Shown: positions 9,009 to 16,154 of the stretch, one piece after another | How positions within the stretch are numbered: the stretch's first letter is position 1 | How the letters are laid out: each line of letters begins with the position of its first letter | Assembly (NCBI GenBank): GCA_945871445.1 | Contig: CAMBWI010000004.1 | Coordinates: 1-64,000 of the forward strand | Direction of reading: 5' to 3' | Length of the DNA: 64,000 bases | Source: Singulisphaera sp. GP187 | GTDB taxonomy: Bacteria; Planctomycetota; Phycisphaerae; Phycisphaerales; SM1A02 | Translations under genes and position numbers: made by a program | The notes under the pieces: model-generated | Told to the model about the DNA's origin: nothing | Seen by the model: the letters and a program-made list of their open reading frames with translations, nothing else | Database searches by the model: none

Positions 9009-9893
9009 TTATCGAGTTCGAGTGGCAAGATATTCGGTCACCAAGATGAGATGTTCTGCGGTTGATCCAAGCGGCTCTAGAGCTGCGAGAGATTCCTTGC
9101 GCAATCGCGAGATTTCTCGTCGTGTTTCGTCAATGCCATAGACAGCGGGATATGTCAGCTTTCCTGCTTCGTGATCCTTGCCAACGGCTTTGCCGACATG
9201 CTCTGCTGATTGTGTCACATCTAAAAGATCATCAACCGCTTGAAACATAAGCCCGATGAGATCGCCCCAATGGTCGATTGCAGCAAAGCTTTCAGCGCGC
9301 GCTCCACCGCAAATCGCACCGATTCTGCAAGAGCATCGAAGAAGTGCTCCCGTTTTATGATTGTGAATCTTGTGCAATTTGTCGTGTGGAGTCGTACTTT
9401 CGCTGAATCCACCAAGTGTGTCGTAGACCTGGCCAACGATCATCGCTGAAGTTGCGTTTGTCACTTCATGTGCGATGCGTCCTGAATCACGCGGGGTCGA
9501 GCATGCTGCGTGCATCGCAAGTGCAAGCAGTGCATCGCCAGCGAGAATTGCCATTGCTTCGCCGAATGCCACATGGACTGTTGGTCGACCTCGTCGCATG
9601 AGATCGTTATCGAGGGCTGGAAGATCATCATGAACAAGACTGAACGCATGCACCATTTCGACTGCAGCCGCAGCCTCGACCGCATCTTTCGTTGAAGCGC
9701 CGACGGCTTCACAGCATCGCAAAGTGAGCAGGGGTCGCAGGCGTTTTCCTCCACCAAGCAAAGCGTGTGCAATCGCATTACGCAAATTGATGGGATATCC
9801 AGCCTCATCAATAAATCGTTCAAGTCGCTGTTCGATCTCCCCAAGCAGTGCTGGGCAGAAGACCTCATTTTCAATCGTTGGTGCGGTACGCAT
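9009..9893 (-). CDS. ispA: Polyprenyl (farnesyl/geranylgeranyl) diphosphate synthase
   Basis: Chain-elongating trans-prenyl diphosphate synthase, joining IPP units onto allylic diphosphates. The first Asp-rich motif is HDDLPALDNDLMRRGRPT, which has the two-residue insertion of short-chain bacterial FPP/GGPP synthases; the second is QAVDDLLDVT. GGGKRLRPLL and GKLTYPAVYG complete the family pattern. Product chain length cannot be fixed from sequence. The frame runs upstream to 10151 into the ExbB-like gene, but the ATG at 9893 (MRTAPTIENEVF) is supported by a TACACT box eight bases before it. It lies upstream of dxs on the same strand. Confidence 0.93.
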   Translation of the reverse strand: MRTAPTIENEVFCPALLGEIEQRLERFIDEAGYPINLRNAIAHALLGGGKRLRPLLTLRCCEAVGASTKDAVEAAAAVEMVHAFSLVHDDLPALDNDLMRRGRPTVHVAFGEAMAILAGDALLALAMHAACSTPRDSGRIAHEVTNATSAMIVGQVYDTLGGFSESTTPHDKLHKIHNHKTGALLRCSCRIGAICGGARAESFAAIDHWGDLIGLMFQAVDDLLDVTQSAEHVGKAVGKDHEAGKLTYPAVYGIDETRREISRLRKESLAALEPLGSTAEHLILVTEYLATRTR

Positions 9894-9901
9894 CGGGATC
9901 A

Positions 9902-9907
9902 AGTGTA
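9902..9907 (-). promoter_or_regulatory. -10 box of ispA (TACACT)
   Basis: Minus-strand TACACT ends eight bases before the ATG at 9893. It argues for the short ispA start rather than the longer open frame. Confidence 0.45.
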
Positions 9908-9934
9908 GTAAATACCGCAGAATCGCCAACTTAC

Positions 9935-9940
9935 TATGAT
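9935..9940 (+). promoter_or_regulatory. -10 box of the ExbB-like gene (TATGAT)
   Basis: TATGAT ends eight bases before the ATG at 9949. Together with the ispA box, two divergent near-leaderless promoters share a 55-base gap. Confidence 0.45.
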
Positions 9941-9948
9941 CGCCCATT

Positions 9949-10641
9949 ATGAATTTCCTATGGAATGGATTGGCGCTTCTTATGGAGCGTGGTGGGCCAG
10001 TTATGTGGCCGTTGTTGATTCTCAGCCTCGTTTCCGTCACATTGACGGTTGAGCGAATTTGGTTTTGGCGCAAGATGGGATCGCGTGGCGCACGTGTTCG
10101 ATTGCGTGCCATGATCAACGCACTTCGAATGAACGACGCAGAGTCAGTCACCGCTTTGGCAGAGTCCGATGACAGTCCGTATGGAGCCGTCGCAAATGAT
10201 TTGGCTTGCGATGGACCTTCCGACGCAATTGCAATTGCAGCCGTCGAACGACAACGACCTCGATTGGAGCGGTTTCTGAATATTCAATCCACTATTGTGA
10301 CCGCAGCGCCGATGCTTGGAATTCTGGGGACAGTCTCTGGAATCATTCGCAGTTTTGAATTGCTTGGTGGCAAAGACACATTGAGTGATCCGAGACTTGT
10401 TTCTGCAGGAATTGCAGAAGCTCTCGTTGCGACCGCAAGTGGTCTGGTTGTTGCGCTTATATCGCTCTTTCCATATATGTATTTCCGTTCGCATGCGGAC
10501 AAAGCGATTGGCGTTATGGAAGGTCTTGTCGCAAGTGCCAAGTTGGGTGTAGAGCGTCACGGCGGTGATCCTGATTCATCTCTACGAACTGCATCAGTTT
10601 CTCTGCAAGAAGCGAAGCAGTACCCAGTGACCAACAGTTAG
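9949..10641 (+). CDS. MotA/TolQ/ExbB proton channel family protein
   Basis: A 230-residue inner-membrane protein with three hydrophobic segments (about residues 17-37, 112-135 and 155-180) and the family core APMLGILGTVSGIIRSFELLG followed by SAGIAEALVATASGLVVALISL. ExbB/TolQ/MotA subunits form pentameric proton channels with an ExbD/TolR/MotB partner that energise outer-membrane or flagellar work. No ExbD-like partner is next to it. Instead, an FHA-GAF-PP2C phosphatase starts five bases downstream, so the two are almost certainly co-transcribed. Confidence 0.85.
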   Translation: MNFLWNGLALLMERGGPVMWPLLILSLVSVTLTVERIWFWRKMGSRGARVRLRAMINALRMNDAESVTALAESDDSPYGAVANDLACDGPSDAIAIAAVERQRPRLERFLNIQSTIVTAAPMLGILGTVSGIIRSFELLGGKDTLSDPRLVSAGIAEALVATASGLVVALISLFPYMYFRSHADKAIGVMEGLVASAKLGVERHGGDPDSSLRTASVSLQEAKQYPVTNS

Positions 10642-10646
10642 GAAGT

Positions 10647-12296
10647 ATGTCAAACGAATCATGCACGATTGTTCCTCTTGGAGCGTGTCCAGCATCTGCT
10701 CTTCAATTGCAACCAGATGGAAAAACCTGCATCATTGGACGCTCCGCTGGTGCAAGTCTGCGACTTGATCACCAATCGATTTCGCGACAGCACGCTTCGT
10801 TGGTTTTTTCGAATGGCCGTTGGGCAGTGACAGACCTTGGAAGTCGTCACGGTACGACTTTGAATGGAGTTGCGCTTGAAGTGCGTCAGCCGATGCCGCT
10901 TCGAAGTGGCGATCGAATTGGATTGAATCCGTGGGTGCTCCGTTTCGATATGGGTCAGAACGAAGGTGCAACGATCGTTCAAGCTTCTTCTATGAATTCT
11001 GGCGGAACCGTTGTCGTTATGGCTCCGTCCAAGGAGAAAAGCCAAGCGCAAATTCAGCTCGATTTGCTGATTACTTCGTCTGTCTCTATTTATGCGGCAG
11101 CAACTGAGGTCGAGATGGTCACGGAAGTTGCGAAAGTCTGCGTTCAAGGGACGAAATGCGAGCGTGCTTTGATCGTTCGATTCTTGGACTCAGGTTCAGG
11201 AAGTCGACTTGAAGTCGTGGGTGAATGGCCCGCGGGTTCAATTGCCATTCGACCTGTGAGTCGAACATTGCTCAACGGCGCTTCGAAAGGAAAACCTGTT
11301 CGTTTGAGCGAAGATGATTCGTTCGGATCGGCACAAAGCATTATTGGAACTGGCGTCAATGGTGCGGCGTGTATTCCAATTATGATCGATTCGACCATCG
11401 AGGCGTATCTCTATCTCGATCAATTTGAAGGAAAAGTGAATTACGAAGATGTCCTGTCGTTCAGTCAGGCAATTGGTCGCTGGACTGGATTGTCGCTGAT
11501 GAGATTGCAGCGCTTTGAACTTGAATCTCGCCAACGAGAATTGCTCGAAGAATTGGCGGCAGCGCGCCAAGTGCAAGAGCGAATGATGGGGGCGACTTCT
11601 GGAAATAAAGGCGAAGTTTCGTGGGCGATGTGTTCGATTCCTGGCCAAGTTGTTGCAGGAGATATTTTTGGAGTGCACCGATCTCCAACGCAATTGGGTG
11701 CAACCGTTTTTCTTGGGGATGTGAGTGGAAAGGGACTTGGTCCTGGTTTGCTGATGGCTGCAATTACGGCACATCTTGAAGCTCAACTTTCTGCTGGAGT
11801 ACGCGCCGAAAAGGCGATCTGTGATCTTTCAAATTTCGTTTCGACTCGAGCTGTTGCTGGTCAATTTGCGACATTCACGATGGCGGAAGTGGACTGTGCA
11901 GCGCGAAAGATTCACTTCATTGATGCGGGGCATGGCTATTACTGCGTTGTCGATCGAAATGGAAATGCAAAGCCAGTGGATGTTGATGGTGGAATTCCAA
12001 TTGGAGTTGTGGAAGACTTTCTGTATGAGTCCAACGAGATTTCTCTGGCGAAAGGCGATCGACTCGTTCTTTATAGCGATGGACTTGCGGAGCAGCGCAA
12101 TGACGAAGGTGAGATGCTTGGTCCAGTGAGAGTCGCAGCTGCTCTGGTGGGGAGTTTGACCTGTGCAGATGATGTGAATCGACTGACGGAACTTTTGAAG
12201 GCGTTTGCCAAGAACCTGAAGTACGCAGACGATGTCACTATTGCAAGCTTGATGCTTGCGGCGGATGTGGAAAAAACACATGCCGAAGCAATTTAA
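10647..12296 (+). CDS. FHA-GAF-PP2C (SpoIIE/RsbU-type) phosphatase
   Basis: A 549-residue multi-domain signalling protein. Residues ~25-95 form an FHA phosphothreonine-binding domain (IIGRS, SISRQHASL, DLGSRHGTTLNG). Residues ~130-280 look like a GAF sensor domain, ~285-310 a helical linker, and ~320-545 a PP2C-type phosphatase as in RsbU/SpoIIE (VAGDIFGV, FLGDVSGKGLGPGLLMA, FATFTMAEVD, LYSDGLAEQRN), with the metal-binding Asp residues present. Such enzymes dephosphorylate anti-sigma antagonists or second partners; the target is not in the window. A ribosome-binding site AGGAAG lies just before the ATG. It forms an operon with the ExbB-like gene. Confidence 0.88.
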   Translation: MSNESCTIVPLGACPASALQLQPDGKTCIIGRSAGASLRLDHQSISRQHASLVFSNGRWAVTDLGSRHGTTLNGVALEVRQPMPLRSGDRIGLNPWVLRFDMGQNEGATIVQASSMNSGGTVVVMAPSKEKSQAQIQLDLLITSSVSIYAAATEVEMVTEVAKVCVQGTKCERALIVRFLDSGSGSRLEVVGEWPAGSIAIRPVSRTLLNGASKGKPVRLSEDDSFGSAQSIIGTGVNGAACIPIMIDSTIEAYLYLDQFEGKVNYEDVLSFSQAIGRWTGLSLMRLQRFELESRQRELLEELAAARQVQERMMGATSGNKGEVSWAMCSIPGQVVAGDIFGVHRSPTQLGATVFLGDVSGKGLGPGLLMAAITAHLEAQLSAGVRAEKAICDLSNFVSTRAVAGQFATFTMAEVDCAARKIHFIDAGHGYYCVVDRNGNAKPVDVDGGIPIGVVEDFLYESNEISLAKGDRLVLYSDGLAEQRNDEGEMLGPVRVAAALVGSLTCADDVNRLTELLKAFAKNLKYADDVTIASLMLAADVEKTHAEAI

Positions 12297-12350
12297 TCTT
12301 TTTTGGTTTTACTCCGCGAGTAGTCCGAGCAGAACCATTGCAGATTTATC

Positions 12351-13439
12351 TTATGGCCCGTGTATGAACTTCAGAGCCTCAGCACTTGGAACCCAAAGGC
12401 GCAAATCGTTCAGTTCTGTGATGCCTGTCGTCCTGCAACTGCCATCAGCGGAGCCGACTGCAACCTTCTTACCATGACGGGCGAATGGAACCGCTTGGCT
12501 TTGGTCAACAATGAGCCTTCCAATATCGCCTTGCATCCGAGGCGCAGGTACTGGAAGGAGGTATGCAAGTGCACGATCGGTTGGTGTGAGTGAAGTATCA
12601 GAGGCCACATCCGCCTCCTCTAAAACAACCCCGCCGAATCTCCAAATGACATCAATTCCCAAGCGATCTGGACAGACCCACGGGGCACCAGCTTCATATT
12701 CATTAAAATTCGAGTATGGCTCTGGTCTCTGATTTAGAAAAGTGCTTGTAGAAAAGACAATGATTTCCGAAGGTTTTGTGATGCCTCCAATTGTTCGAGC
12801 AACAATACGTCCGCGGGGACTAGTCGGGGTCAATACTCCATCCTGTGAACATCGGTCATTGCCAAATTTTAGTGTCGGTGTTCCCGAAACCATTTCCCAC
12901 CAACCGCCCAAATAATATGCGTTGTATCCAAAGGCCGGTTGAAGAGCCGCCCCAACCCCATCGGCAGCAGGACCAGCAGCAGCGACCAATGGCATGAGGC
13001 TTGCGGGATAATTGAGCGGATTGAATGGAGGATTGTAGGTTGAATTATCGAGTTTCTCTTGTCCGTCGGAGCGATAGCCCAAAATGGGATCGATGTTGTA
13101 GTCCAAGTATGGTGCAAGTCTCCATGTATATGTCTGGCAAAGTGCTGATGAGAGTTCGTCACCATTTTTTTTCCGATAGTGCAGCTGCCAAGCTTCTTGA
13201 ACCCCTGGTCCTCCAACGGGTTTTTCTAAAAAACCAGGTAAAAGTTGATCGTCATACTGTCCGGAGTACATCGTCCAGGCATATAGGACTTGCTTCAGTC
13301 GATTCATCTCCTTCGCATTTTTCCCATTCGCTATTGCGGAGTTGAGCCCCGCACTCATGAGCCCAATGAGAATAGCAATGATCGAAATCACGACGAGCAG
13401 TTCAATGAGTGTGAATCCGAATCGACGAGTGCTTTTCAT
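12351..13439 (-). CDS. Type II secretion/prepilin-like protein with H-X9-DG C-terminal motif
   Basis: A 362-residue prepilin-like protein. After MKSTRRF comes the prepilin processing site G/FTLIELLVV and one transmembrane helix. The C-terminal part contains H322 followed nine residues later by Asp-Gly (ARHGKKVAVGSADG), the H-X9-DG motif that marks a large planctomycete/lentisphaeral family. These are cleaved by a prepilin peptidase and are thought to be pseudopilin-like surface proteins; exact function is unknown. The frame opens far upstream to 13751, inside ispG, but ATG 13439 has an AAAGGA ribosome-binding site eight bases away. It follows ispG on the same strand after 19 bases. A candidate prepilin peptidase is at 62957. 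Confidence 0.88.
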   Translation of the reverse strand: MKSTRRFGFTLIELLVVISIIAILIGLMSAGLNSAIANGKNAKEMNRLKQVLYAWTMYSGQYDDQLLPGFLEKPVGGPGVQEAWQLHYRKKNGDELSSALCQTYTWRLAPYLDYNIDPILGYRSDGQEKLDNSTYNPPFNPLNYPASLMPLVAAAGPAADGVGAALQPAFGYNAYYLGGWWEMVSGTPTLKFGNDRCSQDGVLTPTSPRGRIVARTIGGITKPSEIIVFSTSTFLNQRPEPYSNFNEYEAGAPWVCPDRLGIDVIWRFGGVVLEEADVASDTSLTPTDRALAYLLPVPAPRMQGDIGRLIVDQSQAVPFARHGKKVAVGSADGSCRTTGITELNDLRLWVPSAEALKFIHGP

Positions 13440-13458
13440 TTTGAAATCCTTTGCAGAA

Positions 13459-14712
13459 TTATGTTTTACCAACCGTGACTTGTTCAACATGACCAGCGTT
13501 GATCTTGGCATACCCACTGCCAAGTTCGCCGATCGGATCTGGGGGGACGATGTCAACTTTCTTCTCGCCAAGTTTCGCATCGCCAGAGAGAACCCGTGCT
13601 TCAAATGTTTTGCATTCAAGCAGAAGTCGAGACATGATTTCTTCCTCTGGGACATTCGCAACTCGTGCACCTTGGACATAAATGATTCCACGGCGATCGC
13701 CTGCGAATACTGCAACATCGGCGCCTTCAGCTTCGCCTGGACCATTGACAATGCAACCCATCACAGCAACCTTGATCGGCAACTTGATTTCCGGCATCAG
13801 CACGCGCTCGACTTCTTTGACGAGTGTGAACAAGTCGACTTGGATGCGCCCGCAGGTTGGGCAAGCGATGAGGTCGATACCTTTGCGTTCGCGCTTCCCC
13901 AAGCAATACAACATCTCGAAGGCATCTTTGATTTCGTCGATGTGATCACTCGCATATGAAATGCGAACTGTGTCGCCAATTCCGTTGGCGATGAGCGAAC
14001 CAAGTGCAACGACGCTTCGAATCGCACCGGAATCTTTGGTGCCAGCGTGGGTCACGCCGAGATGCAGTGGATAGTCGAAGCGAGCTGCGATTTCGGTATA
14101 GATGTCGATAACGAGCGCGGCATCCATACTTTTCGCGCTAAGCACGACTTGATGAAAATCGCGTGCTGCGAAAATGTCGAGATATTCCTCGAGCTTGGTG
14201 ATCATCAATGCCAACAAATGTCCAGAGCGGTGATCTGCAAAGTATTTGCCAAGTTCTTCCATTCTGCGTTGCTTGTCTTTGCGCTCGATGATCGAGCCTT
14301 CGTTGACGCCAACACGAATTGGAATTCCACGCTCCTTGCATGCATCTATGACTGAGTTCACCTGATCACGATCGCTGATATTTCCAGGATTGAGTCGAAT
14401 CTTATGCACGCCAGCTTCGATCGCTTCAAGTGCGCGTTGGTAATGAAAATGGACATCTGCAACGATGGGAACTTTGACTTGTGGAATGATGGACTTCAGT
14501 GCTTCGGTGTCTTTGCGCTCCGGCACAGCCACGCGCACGAGTTCAGCACCAGCTGCGTGATAGCGATTGATTTCTGCAACGCAGGCATCGATGTCGTGGG
14601 TATATCCCGCGCACATCGTTTGAACTGCGATCGGTGCGCCACCACCAATTGCAATGCGTCCAGTTCGGTCATCTCCCACCAAAATCTGGCGAGTTTTTCG
14701 TCGAGGTTCCAT
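13459..14712 (-). CDS. ispG: 4-hydroxy-3-methylbut-2-en-1-yl diphosphate synthase (GcpE)
   Basis: Iron-sulfur enzyme converting MEcPP to HMBPP in the MEP pathway. It is 417 residues long from the chosen start, with RKTRQILVG at the N-terminus, the TIM-barrel pattern VPIVADVHFHYQRALEAIE and IRLNPGNI, and the C-terminal cluster ligands ACPTCGR plus MGCIVNGPGEAEGADV. The frame opens to 14793, but ATG 14712 has a TACAAT box six bases upstream and starts the conserved region. It is about 4 kb from dxs/ispA, so the pathway genes are close but not one operon. It is divergent from the nucleoside transporter. Confidence 0.96.
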   Translation of the reverse strand: MEPRRKTRQILVGDDRTGRIAIGGGAPIAVQTMCAGYTHDIDACVAEINRYHAAGAELVRVAVPERKDTEALKSIIPQVKVPIVADVHFHYQRALEAIEAGVHKIRLNPGNISDRDQVNSVIDACKERGIPIRVGVNEGSIIERKDKQRRMEELGKYFADHRSGHLLALMITKLEEYLDIFAARDFHQVVLSAKSMDAALVIDIYTEIAARFDYPLHLGVTHAGTKDSGAIRSVVALGSLIANGIGDTVRISYASDHIDEIKDAFEMLYCLGKRERKGIDLIACPTCGRIQVDLFTLVKEVERVLMPEIKLPIKVAVMGCIVNGPGEAEGADVAVFAGDRRGIIYVQGARVANVPEEEIMSRLLLECKTFEARVLSGDAKLGEKKVDIVPPDPIGELGSGYAKINAGHVEQVTVGKT

Positions 14713-14718
14713 AATGTG

Positions 14719-14724
14719 ATTGTA
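14719..14724 (-). promoter_or_regulatory. -10 box of ispG (TACAAT)
   Basis: Minus-strand TACAAT, five of six matches to consensus, ends six bases before the ATG at 14712. This is one of the clearest leaderless arrangements in the window. Confidence 0.55.
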
Positions 14725-14785
14725 CGCATATTGATCGACAGAATGGCGATGATTCCATACTCTTCGCACCCAAGGAGTTTTACTT

Positions 14786-16132
14786 ATGACCAATGCTGTT
14801 CTTTCTCAACAACCAGCCATTGCTTGGGTTCGAACTCGTTTCTCTTTGATGATGTTTCTGCAGTACGCAATTTGGGGAGCGTGGTTGCCGATCCTCTGGC
14901 CATATTTGGCCAATGTTCGCAAATTCACACCTGTAGAAATTGGATATGCATTCAGCGTCGGAGCCATTGGAGCCATCGTCGCTCCGTTTGTGGCTGGTCA
15001 ACTTGCTGATCGCTACTTCAACACAGAAAAATACCTTGGAATAAGCCATATTCTGGGCGGAATTCTCGTTTTTCAACTCGCGTCAATTGAAAGCTTCAGT
15101 GTTTTTCTGATTTTCAGTTTGATTTACAGCATCGTCTATTCGCCGACGCTCTCGCTGACGAACTCGATCACTCTCAGCCATGTGGACAGAGACAAAGACT
15201 TCGGAAAAGTTCGACTGTGGGGAACCGTCGGTTGGATTGTTGTTGGGATCACCATTGGGCAGGTGCTGCTCTATTTGCACACTCCAACGATTGGGACTCC
15301 AGAGGAAATAGCCTCGGCGCAATATGCTGGAATGGCAGGCGCATTTCGGATTTCTGGTTTCTTGGGGGTTCTGATGGGTATTTATTGCTTTACTTTGCCT
15401 TCGACTCCACCGACAAAGGGCAAGCAGAAAAACGCCACATTCGAGGCACTTTCTTCGGTCAAGTCTCAACCGCTCATCGTGCTCTTTTTATTGGCGGTTC
15501 CTCTTTCGTGTCTGCATCAGTTCTATTTTGTGCATACGTCTGGATTTGTCGGCGCTTATCAGGCTGCCGCTGGGGAGGATTCTTTCACGAAATTTGTGAA
15601 CCAGATCTTTGGAGTTGGTGGTGGTGGGTTGATGACCATTGGCCAAATGAGCGAAGTGTTTGTGCTCGCGTTGATCCCAATGTTGGCGATCAAGTTTTCT
15701 CGCAAGACTCTGCTTGCAGCGGGGGTGGTGGCATATGGACTCCGCATGTTTCTCTTTGCGTTTTCTGCAAAAATCGCAGCATCAATTGGAGTTTCTGAAG
15801 CAATAGTTATGATCGCTGGTATCGCTCTGCATGGACTTTGCTTTGGCTGCTTTATCTTCGTGAGTTATATGATTGTCGATGAGGAAACATCTGATGATGT
15901 TCGCGCAAGCGCGCAGAGTCTTTACAACACAGTTATTGTCGGATTTGGAATTATCGTCGGAAGTCTTGTTGCTGGAAGGGTTGCCGAGTGGGCGACCTTC
16001 GATGGCAAGATGGATTATCAAAGACTCTTTGGATTTCCGATGTATGTCGCAGTTGGCTGTTTGATTGCGCTACTTGTGTTCTATGACTCCAAGGCAGGAA
16101 AGCGCGCAGCACTGTTGGGTTCCAAGCGCTGA
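14786..16132 (+). CDS. MFS transporter, nucleoside:H+ symporter-like
   Basis: A 448-residue membrane protein with about twelve hydrophobic segments. The N-terminal pattern RFSLMMFLQYAIWGAWLPIL and the later GFSAVGAI-like and FGKVRLWGTVGWIV stretches fit the NupG-type nucleoside permease branch of the major facilitator superfamily, common in planctomycetes. Substrate is inferred only. A good ribosome-binding site (AAGGAG) lies ahead of ATG 14786. It stands alone between ispG and topA. Confidence 0.8.
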   Translation: MTNAVLSQQPAIAWVRTRFSLMMFLQYAIWGAWLPILWPYLANVRKFTPVEIGYAFSVGAIGAIVAPFVAGQLADRYFNTEKYLGISHILGGILVFQLASIESFSVFLIFSLIYSIVYSPTLSLTNSITLSHVDRDKDFGKVRLWGTVGWIVVGITIGQVLLYLHTPTIGTPEEIASAQYAGMAGAFRISGFLGVLMGIYCFTLPSTPPTKGKQKNATFEALSSVKSQPLIVLFLLAVPLSCLHQFYFVHTSGFVGAYQAAAGEDSFTKFVNQIFGVGGGGLMTIGQMSEVFVLALIPMLAIKFSRKTLLAAGVVAYGLRMFLFAFSAKIAASIGVSEAIVMIAGIALHGLCFGCFIFVSYMIVDEETSDDVRASAQSLYNTVIVGFGIIVGSLVAGRVAEWATFDGKMDYQRLFGFPMYVAVGCLIALLVFYDSKAGKRAALLGSKR

Positions 16133-16154
16133 TTCAACAAAGCAGGAAAGGAAA

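Noticed and set aside
9894-10151. Longer ispA reading frame running into the ExbB-like gene
   Set aside because: The extra residues do not resemble the family and the overlap with the ExbB-like gene would be antisense; ATG 9893 has a good promoter box.
12300-12350. Terminator between the PP2C phosphatase and prepilin genes
   Set aside because: The only stem (TACTC/GAGTA) has five pairs and no T-run after it on either strand.
13440-13751. Longer frame of the prepilin-like gene, inside ispG
   Set aside because: The prepilin signal must be at the N-terminus, and ATG 13439 has a clear ribosome-binding site.
13342-13959. 205-codon plus-strand frame opposite the prepilin and ispG genes
   Set aside because: It is antisense to two well-supported genes and shows no family motif.
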